A stretch of DNA of 64,000 bases from Sesamum alatum (lineage: Eukaryota; Streptophyta; Magnoliopsida; Lamiales; Pedaliaceae). The stretch is taken from the NCBI GenBank assembly GCA_034509735.1, contig JACGWO010000012.1, forward strand, positions 2,666,001-2,730,000, given 5' to 3'. Position 1 is the first letter of the stretch. Each line of letters opens with the position of its first letter. Positions 55,918 through 64,000 of the stretch are shown in pieces. The position numbers and the translations under genes are program-made. The notes under the pieces are model-generated. The model was not told the DNA's origin. It did not search any database and saw only the letters and a program-made list of their open reading frames with translations.

Positions 55918-57794
55918 TGAAAGAATTGGGTACGGTCTGGGAACGCAACGGTAGCGTAAAAAATGTTAATTTAAACATAATATAAATAGGATTCAAAGGG
56001 GTGTTCCCTTTTAAGTTCCCGGGCGTACGATGCATGTCAAGAGCATAAATAAAGAAGGAGAAGATGCTGGACATGTGGCAAAAGGATTAAAAACGAAAGA
56101 CATAAAATGTAAATAGAAACCAACCTTTGTTCGTTTTACGTAGAACGGCTTCTAATATTGTTTCTTCTTTTCCTTCTTCGTATGTCCACTTGCGAGCTCA
56201 ACTTAGAACTCCTCTAAGTATTGGCCACACCACACAAAGGATCCAAATTATAGTTTATTGCTAGATAAAATATAGTGAAGAGAAGAAGAAAATAATTCCA
56301 AAGCAACACTATCAATTAGTGATCTTTAGAATGTTTTAAGTTCTTTTCTTTTCAAAAGAAAAGAACACTTAGAGAGAATTTTAAGAGATGTTTATGGCTT
56401 AAATCTCCAGCAAAATATAAAGCAAGTTAGTAAGTCAATGTCTAGCAAAGTTGTTTTGTGTATGTAGAATGTAGAGTTCAAAAAACCACCTATATAAGTA
56501 ACCTCGAAGGCAACTTCCACATACACACACTTCTAGCACATCCACTACACATGATAGCAAGATAAAACCACCCACAAATCAGCAAATTTTCGTGCTCATC
56601 ATGTGATATGTGAAGAGTTCAAACTCCTCCTTAACTAGCTTCAACTTCCATGGAAAATGGACTTGGATCTTTATGTTTTTGGACTTGTATTTAATCAAAT
56701 TAAATAAAGTCCAAACATGTATCCATTGGGCAATAATTAATCTAATTAATCTCAATTCAATTGAATCCCAATAGTTTATTTAATCAAATTAAACAAACAT
56801 AAGTCCAAATTAAGAATAATTGATCCAATCAATTATTCTAGCCGAAAGGCAATAAATTAATCTAATTAATTTAAAGGATCTTAGTCCAAAAAATTTAACT
56901 AATCCAATTAATTAATTTTTGGACCATCCATCAAATGGATTTCTCAAAATGATCTAATCATTTATTTTCTCTCTTGAATAAATTTAATCCGATTAAATTT
57001 ATTCACTTCTTCTAGAATTAATTTCAAATTAATTCCGCCAAATCCAAAGTGATTTGTGTGTGACTCATTAGGTTCACCCTCAGCTAGACTTGGGCTTGCG
57101 TCCAACACAATTGGTCAATTAAATTCAATTTAATTAACTGTTTTCCGATTAACCATTAATCGGAAAACGCTCGTCACTATGGGTGGTCGTCTAGCAACGG
57201 TCCGTGGCACTGGAGACTAGGTGAATGTCGGCGTGAACATTTAGGCTCCCGAGTTCCATACGAGTACGGTCCTTCCATCATTCGTCTCCCAGTCTAAGTC
57301 TAGGACATGGAATTGGGCATCGGTTCCCATCCTAGACTAGACAACTATGCTCAATAACTCGACACACGTCTGCTCTATTGATCGACGTAGGAAACCATTC
57401 CCTACTCGACCAATCGTTGTGGCCATAGACTTAAAGAGCTTGAACCGTCTCAAAGTGTGTAGGAGACTCGACTGTCATATACTGACAGGTGACAGATCCT
57501 ATCTTGGAATCCACCGTCATCAATACATATTCCGATTGCACTCGATAAAGCTTATGATGAACGTATCCCAGATACGGACATCTCTGGCCAAACCCTAGAT
57601 ACAATCTTTATATGCATGTGACTTTCATAATTCCTCAAGTCCGAGGACTAATCTCGTACTATCGGAGTCGGGAATTCTAGTCTTACAGACCAAGACTCCA
57701 AGGCTTCCATATGACGATTCCCGCGAGTCAGTTCAGTCAGCTAACACCCTTGTCAACTAACCCACTAACATTGCATAGACGTCTAACATCTATC
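55918..57794 (-). mobile_element. Divergent LTR, reverse orientation, 5'-truncated
   Basis: Reversed, it ends ..CGTACCCAATTCTTTCA at 55918 and carries the LTR landmarks: U5 hairpin with CCCTTTTAA/TTCAAAGGG (one mismatch), the GGTCCGTGGCACTGGAGACTAGGTGAA block, and GACTCGCGGGAATCGTC. Its distal end is most like type III, while the U5 end is unlike all others. The TGTTAG terminus is missing because a type IV LTR starts at 57795. It contains a 13-bp inverted repeat with a 3-base loop at 57140-57168. It is a separate insertion in the Elem-3 leader, or a chimera. Confidence 0.75.
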
Positions 57795-60029
57795 TGTTAG
57801 AATAAGTGACCAGAAAGTCAATGGTATTGGCTGTTCTGAGAACCATTCGTCAATCTGTGAACAAGTAATATTATGTTAATGAATGTAGTAAGGATTCATA
57901 GGCATGAGTTTGTTGTACTTACTGCTTGCATCGTTACGATGTCACAACAAACGCCCACAGACTGAAATAACATTTTGGAAAATTGGAACTACGCTTGGAG
58001 GTAGGTTCATGAAAATCAGTTTCGCCGAATCAGTCTGAAATACTCCAAGTCAAAGGAATCTCGAGACAGGGCATCGAGAATCCATTTGAGACTTGCACTA
58101 AGCATCTGTTGTCGTGTTTCATCGACGGGTGACGAGGATCGTCTAAGCAGTGTTAGTGGGTCGGCCTGCTGGGGAGCGGCCGACTGAGGTGACTCGCGGG
58201 AATCGTCATATGGAAGCCACTCGGGCTTGGTCGGTATGACTTGTATTCCTGGTTCTGATAGTACGGGATTAGTCCTCGGACTTGAGGATCACGGCAGTCC
58301 CTACATACTAAGGTTGTATCTTAGATATGGTGAAATTTGACCGGTTATATTACATGGTCATCATAAGCCTCGTCCAGTGCAGTCGGAGTATGTAAGAACG
58401 GTGAATTCCAAGATAGGATCTGTCCCCTGTCAAAGATATGACAGCAAGATCTCCTATGCGCTCGGAGATGGTTTAGACTCACAAAGTCTATGGCCATAGC
58501 ACTTGATGTAGTGGGAAAGGATTTCCTACGTGGAGTTAAACCAATCTCGAGCATTATGCATAGTTGCCTAGTCAAGGATGGGAACCGACCCCTAGACTAA
58601 AGGCCGGGAGACAGGCGACAGTAGGACCGTACCCGTACGTATCGAGCGTCGGTAGGACCGCACCTGCGTATAACTCGGAGCCTAAATGTTCACACCATAA
58701 ATTCACCTAGTCTCTAGTGCCATGGACCGTTGCTAGATGGCCACCCATGGTAACGGACTACTTTGGTTATGAAATAACAAGAAGTAGATCCAAGTCTAGC
58801 TGACAGGTGAACCTAAAGAGTCACACCCGCTACACCAAATGAAAGGGAATTAATTTGGAATTAATTCCGGGAGAAGGTTTAATTTAATGAAATTAAATTA
58901 TACTTCTTGGAGATTCAAGCGTCGATGGATTATTTGGGATAATCGGGCTTGAGTTCATAAATTAGATTTATGAATTTTATAAAGCAAGGGCTTTCCTTTT
59001 AATTAGATTAAAAGGGTGAATTAATTAATTAGTGGGCTTGGTATATTAAATAGGATTTAATATAAAGTCCATGGGACTATTTAATTTAGAATTAATAATC
59101 CCATTCTATGGAATTAATTAATGGGCTTGGTATATTAAATAGGATTTAATATAAAGTCCATGGGACTATTTAATTTAGAATTAAATAAGTCCTTTCCATT
59201 AATTAATTAATGGGCTTAGTATATTAAATATGATTTAATATAAAGTCCATGGGAATATTTAATTTAGAATTAAATAGGCCATTCCATAAAGCCCATCAAA
59301 ATGGATGGACAAGATTTGATCCAGAGAATGATGAGATGAGGGGCCATGATTAATTTGACTTAATCAAAGCCTAATTTGACTAGGATTTGACTAGGTCAAA
59401 ATCCTAGTCAAAGTGTGTCTCTTTGGAAGAGTTTGAGAAGGAATAGGAAATTCCATCTTCTATAAATACTCAAAAACACACACTCACACCTACTATTCTC
59501 TACAACTCTCATCTCTCAATTCTCCCTCAAATTTTCGTCCATCCCTATTTTACTCTCCAAGAATACTACTTTGTTCTTCTTGATTTATTCAAGTTAAGAG
59601 CATAAGAGACATTGATTGCGTTAATTCATAGCGTGTATCGATGTCTCTTCTCCCCAAATAATTTCTTGCTAGTACAAGGGTTGTTTGCTTTCCGGTGGAG
59701 CGAATGAGATGATTTAGAGGGTCTCTTCTTTGAGATCTTGGTGCAAAACTGGGAACAATGCATGTAGCCAAAACGAAGACAAAACTACAACCGGGTAGGT
59801 TCTTTAATTATGTTTTTCGGTTCTAATTCTATGGCCTCCATGTTGTGTTTTATTGAACATGAGATACACCGAACGCCCGGGAGAATCAAGGGCACACCCC
59901 TTGATTCGTTTATGTATGTTATGCATGATTTAAATTCCATTTAATTATGCTTTGTAATTTTTTATTACGCATTCTTCCGCGCTTCAGCTATACGCGCTCA
60001 TCTCCCGGGACGATCCACATAATCTTTCA
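57795..60029 (+). mobile_element. Type IV LTR, full length, mismatched flanks
   Basis: TGTTAGAATAAGTGACCAGAAAGTC to CACATAATCTTTCA, 2235 bp, no internal region on either side. The flanks CTATC (57790-57794) and CCTTG (60030-60034) differ, and the DNA left and right belongs to different LTRs. W-box cluster 59353-59411; three 93-bp repeat units 59025-59290; U5 hairpin GAATCAAGGG (59883-59892), loop CACAC, CCCTTGATTC (59898-59907); outer CCCGGGAGA (59876-59884) with TCTCCCGGG (60001-60009). Confidence 0.92.
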
Positions 60030-60419
60030 CCTTGAAACCTCCAGGGCACTCGGTGTATCTTATGAACAAAATAAATAAAGAAAAGCATGGAGGCCATAGG
60101 GTTGAAAAGCAATACCAACAAAAATGAGAAAACCTACCCAGTTGTCGTTTTGTCTTCGAGCCGCTACTTGCGTTGTTCTCCATTTTGCTCCAAGATCTCA
60201 TATTCAGACCCTCTAAATTGTACACGCAATCCGCCCACGTATCTTGATCCTCGTGCTAGCAAAAAACCAAGTGTATATTATTTGGAGAGGACGGATCGAT
60301 CAAACGCTATGAGTTAACGTGATCAACCCTCCTCAAGTTCAATTGTATGAAACAAAAGAACAAAGAATATTTCTTGGGAAAGAGGGACAGTGGCCGAGAG
60401 GGAGAGGACAGACGTGTGA

Positions 60420-60454
<35 letters not shown>

Positions 60455-61885
60455 CTTGAATCTCATCATCTTTCACAAGTGAAGGGCAAGGAGTATATAC
60501 AGAGGAGGAATCCATTCCTCTTCAAACTCCAACTCTTGGAAGACTATTTTGACTAGGATTTGATCTAGTTAAAGTAGCTCTTCGATTTGATCAAACAAAT
60601 CCTAGCCATCCATCTTTCCTTCTAATCTCAACCATTCATTTATTTTATGGAATATTTAAATCTAATTTAAATAATCTATAGGGCAAGAAATAAAATAATA
60701 TAAATAATAATATTTATTTTAAACCCATTTCAATAAATTCCAATAAATCCAATTTATTGGTAAAATTCCTTTTCATCCAATTAAAGGAATTAATTTTTCC
60801 AAGGAAACAAAGATCCGATTAAATCTAATTTAATCGTATCATCTCTCTCCAAATATTTAATTCTAAATTAAATACGTTATGTGTGCGGATTGTGTGTGAC
60901 TCTTTAAGTTCACCCTCAGCTAGACTTGGTCGAATTCCAGAATTCGTCCGTCACCATGGGTGGCCGTCTAGCAACGGTCCATGACACTAGAGACTAGGTG
61001 AATATGCGTGGGGGTGAACACTTAGGCTCTGCAGTACATTTATCCTTCTACCTACGGTCTCACCACTTAGGGTCTAGGGCACGGAAATATAGGTACCCAT
61101 CTTGGACCTAAGTGTCGGCTTGTCTTACACTAAACGCTGCAGGAAATCCTTCCCTTCTGTTCAGTTACTGTGGCCACGGATTTAAGGACAAGACTCAGAA
61201 CACAGTGAGACGCTACTGTCAGTGTTCTGACAGGAGACAGATCCTTTCTTGGAAAATACTGTCACATTGCACATCATGACTGCACTAGATATGGCTTATG
61301 ACTACTCAGTAACTATGACTTGGTAATCTCTCACCATACCTAAGATACAGACACGGTGTACAGGTAAGCTCAGCAGTTCCTCAAGTCCAAGAATTAACCT
61401 GTACCGTTGGAACCGGGAACTCAAGTCATACCTATCTGACCCTACTTAAGGTCCTCCGTAAGACGGTTCCCGCGAGTCACCTCAGTCAGTTGCTCCTTAG
61501 CAAGCTGACCACACTAACACTTCATAGACGACCCTCGTCACCCGTCGATGAAACACGACAGCAGATGCTTAGTGCAACCCTCAAGTGGAATCTCGATACC
61601 CATTTCCCGAGATTCCTTGACTTGGAGATTTTCAGACTGATTTGGCAAAACTGATTTCATGAACCTACCTCCAAGCGTAGTTCCAGTTCCCGAAATGTGA
61701 TCTCAGTCTGTGGGCTTTGTTTGTGCAGTGGAACAGTTATAAAGCAGTAAAGTGAACACAGACAAAGTATGAGCTAGATGAACATTGCTTTCTTATTCAT
61801 CAAGGTTTATTAAAACTCTGAAATTGTTCAGATATAGGTTACAATTCGCTTCATTAAGTTGACTTCATGGTCACCTATTCTAACA
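60030..61885 (-). mobile_element. Type I LTR, reverse, missing its 3' end
   Basis: The reverse complement starts TGTTAGAATAGGTGACCATGAAGTC at 61885 and runs to CGCCCTGGAGGTTTCAAGG at 60030. The terminal 130 bp or so with the U5 hairpin is missing. It contains a (GT)n tract at 60424-60452. It is diverged from the other type I copies. The right flank TAAAC lies within a type II LTR fragment. Confidence 0.87.
60424..60452 (+). repeat. (GT)n microsatellite
   Basis: About 14 GT units in the transcribed leader part of a type I LTR (minus-strand CA repeat). Confidence 0.9.
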
Positions 61886-62615
61886 TAAACAGCATAAACG
61901 TGTCTCCGAGTGCATAGGAGATACATCTGTCACATACTGACAGGGGACGGATCCTCTTCTTGGAATCCACCGTCCTTGCTACACATTCTGAATGCACTGG
62001 ACAAGGCTTATAATGATCATCTTACAGAATGATCACCTCTCGCAAGATCCAAGATACAGTCATCCTGTGCACGCAACTGCCATGGTTCCTCAAGTCTAAG
62101 GACTACTCCCGTACTATCGGAACCGAGGAAATCCAATCATACCGACCAAGCCTCCAAGGCTTCCATATGATGATCCCCGCGAGTTAGTCCAGTCGGCTCG
62201 ATCCCAGTCGACCAAACCCATCAAGATCATGTAGGCATCCCACGCCTATCGCTGATGAAACACGGCACTCATCTAATGGACACGACTTTTGACGCAAGTC
62301 TCAATAGGACTCTTGATGCGCTGTCTCGAGATCCTCGACTCGGAACGTTTCAGACCCAACTCTTAATCAGTTGGTTTCATGACCACCATCCAATGCGTGG
62401 CCCAACTGCATGAGTTGTTAACCGTGGTTTGTGGGCTTTGTTGCGATATAAGTAAAATACTATTTTGACATATGTGAAATGAGCGCAACAAAGTAGGCAC
62501 CAATAGTGACGAACACTTATTTTATTCATCACATAAAAATATTACATTTACATCAAGTTGTCAAATAGGTTACAAATCGCCAAACATATTGGCTTTCTAG
62601 TCACCTATTCTAACA
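61886..62615 (-). mobile_element. Type II LTR fragment, reverse
   Basis: The reverse complement begins TGTTAGAATAGGTGACTAGAAAGCC at 62615 and matches the first about 730 bp of the type II LTR (21596-22330), up to GACACGTTTATGCTGTTT. The rest is lost beyond the type I LTR insertion. It starts abruptly within gag of Elem-9 (no polypurine tract), so it is a separate insertion into Elem-9, with candidate duplication AAGAT on the minus strand. Confidence 0.85.
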
Positions 62616-63268
62616 ATCTTGCCATTCGCCTTGGAGGTCAAAGCCTCTCCAATCAATACCGCCGGCGCCGACTTGTGGGTCGTTGCCTCGTATTGGACCA
62701 GCATGTTGATCAACTCATGAATAGACTTCTCAAGTCCATTCATGTTGTAGTTTACAACAAACGGGTCATAGGACGGAGGAAGCGACTGGAGGATCACATC
62801 AATGTACGTGTCATTGTTAAGCCCAGCTTTAAGGTCCTCGAGTTTCTCCACTATGGAGAGCATCTTAACCCCATGACTTTGTACAGATGATCCTTCAGCA
62901 AGCTTGGTGCCAAATAATGATTTTGTGGTGGCATATCTAATATGCCTATCTGAAACCGCATAAACCTCGTTCATGCGGAGCATTATGGCAGAGACGTTGT
63001 GCAGCCTCTCATATTGCTTCTGGAAGTCGTTAGACATTGAAGCCAATATGATACTGCGCATTTTCCGGTTGTCCTCATGCCATTTCTCGAACGTCAAACG
63101 TTCTTCTGGCGTGGACCCCTCCGGTAAGTTGCTCGGCGGCGGCTCGTCCAAGATGAAGCCTTGGTTCTCAAAATCGAGGATAATCCTCAGGTTTCTTAGC
63201 CAGTCCGACTAGTTCGTTCCGTTGAACTTATTAGTCTCAAGTACCATGGTTAATGGATTCTTAGACAT
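62616..63268 (-). pseudogene. Elem-9 gag, N-terminal two thirds (minus strand)
   Basis: The start ATG is the complement of 63266-63268 (MSKNPLTMVLETNKFNGTN). The Tyr codon after TN is TAG (near 63211). Downstream the frame is open from 63151 to the LTR (DEPPPSNLPEGSTPEERLTF.., QKQYERLHNVSAIMLRMNEVYAVSDRHIRYATTK, SLPPSYDPFVVNYNMNGLEKSIHELINMLVQYEATTHKSAPAVLIGEALTSKANGK shortened here by motif). The wording is the type II group (Elem-2/Elem-7). It is cut by an LTR before the basic region and zinc knuckle. Confidence 0.88.
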
Positions 63269-64000
63269 ATCTACATTTATAAAATGTAAAGCAGAAATTA
63301 GCAGATGATGGTAATATTATTTTTCAAGTTGAAGACATGGTCTTTTAGTCTTTAACTCTCCCACTATTTATACGAAAGTCCGCCACTCTCAAGAGAGTTT
63401 CGGGAAACCATTTCCCTAGTGGGCTTGGGATCCACAAGCGTAATCTCCATGCCCTACTTTTACGATTCACATGAAGAAGACCTCGTGGGAGATATCCAAT
63501 ATCATTCTCATCCAATGAGATTCCCAAGATATTCTGCCTCACCTATTCGCATGGTTCCGAGGACTCCAAACGAACCATGTTACTCAGTGTTGGGCTCAAC
63601 CCATCAACCAAATCATGCCTCAAACTGTCACCCCCCACGACTCGTGAGACAGGAAAACAACGAGTGCAGTCTCTTTGTTCACAACAATGGTGCAGCATTC
63701 CCCTAGTCCAAGTGTGCCACGACTCGTGAGACCACACTTGAGTAGTGGTAGCTTCCTCACCACATTGCTGTGGATGGAAAGCTCGGACAGATCAAAATAC
63801 CATTTTGATCCAAGTCCGTTCTGGGCCTAATATTTAATTTGGTCCAACCAAATGAGAGCTTAATGAATGACCGAGACCTCATCACATTAAGGTGTTTTAG
63901 CATGCATAAATATCCAATATTTAAAGTGATAAATAAATACGCCACATGCAGAAAACATAGCATACCTCTGTTAGGATGATTACAAGCCCAAACTATGCAA
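63269..64000 (-). other. Elem-9 untranslated leader (minus strand), runs off the window
   Basis: The reverse complement aligns with the Elem-7 leader at 24960-25669, with both CACGA(C)TCGTG boxes (about 63646 and 63718) and the conserved gag-proximal CGTATAAATAGTGGGAGAG. No gene is seen. The 5' part of this element lies beyond 64000. Confidence 0.85.

Overview
The window is nuclear DNA from a plant, most likely a dicot. It consists almost entirely of nested Ty1/copia long-terminal-repeat (LTR) retrotransposons. I see no host gene, tRNA, rRNA, CRISPR array or prokaryotic gene. The evidence is repeated LTRs of about 2-2.2 kb that begin TGTTAGAATAGGTGACC and end in TTCA, primer-binding sites matching plant initiator tRNA-Met, polypurine tracts, and gag-protease-integrase-reverse transcriptase-RNase H reading frames in the copia order. 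The long LTRs and the RT/RNase H wording resemble the Angela/Tork part of plant copia (from memory, tentative).

Four related LTR types occur. Type I starts ..ACCATGTAAGCCAATTTTGG, type II ..ACCAGAAAGCCAATAGG, type III ..AAGCCAATTGGATTG, and type IV ..AGAAAGTCAATGGTATTGG. I number the elements. Elem-1 (1-2555, +, type I) is the 3' end of an element entering from the left. Elem-2 (2658-10355, +, type II) is nearly complete but broken. Elem-3 (minus strand, 10356-55917 in pieces) is the oldest host element. Two type I solo LTRs (10556-12551 and 13810-15777) sit inside it with perfect 5-bp target-site duplications (TSDs). Elem-4 is a type IV solo LTR (minus), split into 17399-18121 and 54302-55725, inserted in the Elem-3 leader with TSD CACAA. 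Inside it lies Elem-5 (+, type III, 18122-54301, TSD CTTTA). Inside Elem-5 lie Elem-6 (minus, type IV, about 21137-37816), a type I solo LTR (18690-20665), Elem-8 (+, type I, 40788-50511) and a 633-bp MITE-like insertion (52099-52731). Elem-6 in turn holds Elem-7 (+, type II, 21596-30490) and a type I solo LTR (33666-35650, TSD CATGA). The deepest chain is five levels: Elem-3 > Elem-4 > Elem-5 > Elem-6 > Elem-7.

The right end (55918-64000) is a pile of LTRs: a divergent minus LTR, a full type IV LTR with mismatched flanks, a truncated type I LTR and a type II LTR fragment. It ends in the gag and leader of Elem-9 (minus, type II), which runs out of the window.

No element looks autonomous. Elem-7 is the least damaged: gag-protease is open, pol is open up to RNase H, and the two are separated by one extra A in an A-run. 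Elem-8 has both LTRs (the 3' one truncated) and a pol reading frame broken by in-frame stops. The most interesting signal is not a gene. It is a base-paired element at the 3' end of every complete LTR (U5 side, just upstream of the primer-binding site). It is an 8-10 bp hairpin with a CACAC-like loop, enclosed by a second stem, and both stems show compensatory substitutions between LTR types. Other points are a W-box cluster upstream of the LTR TATA box, a conserved pair of CACGA(G/C)TCGTG palindromes in the leaders, and an empty-site copy fused to the truncated 3' LTR of Elem-8.
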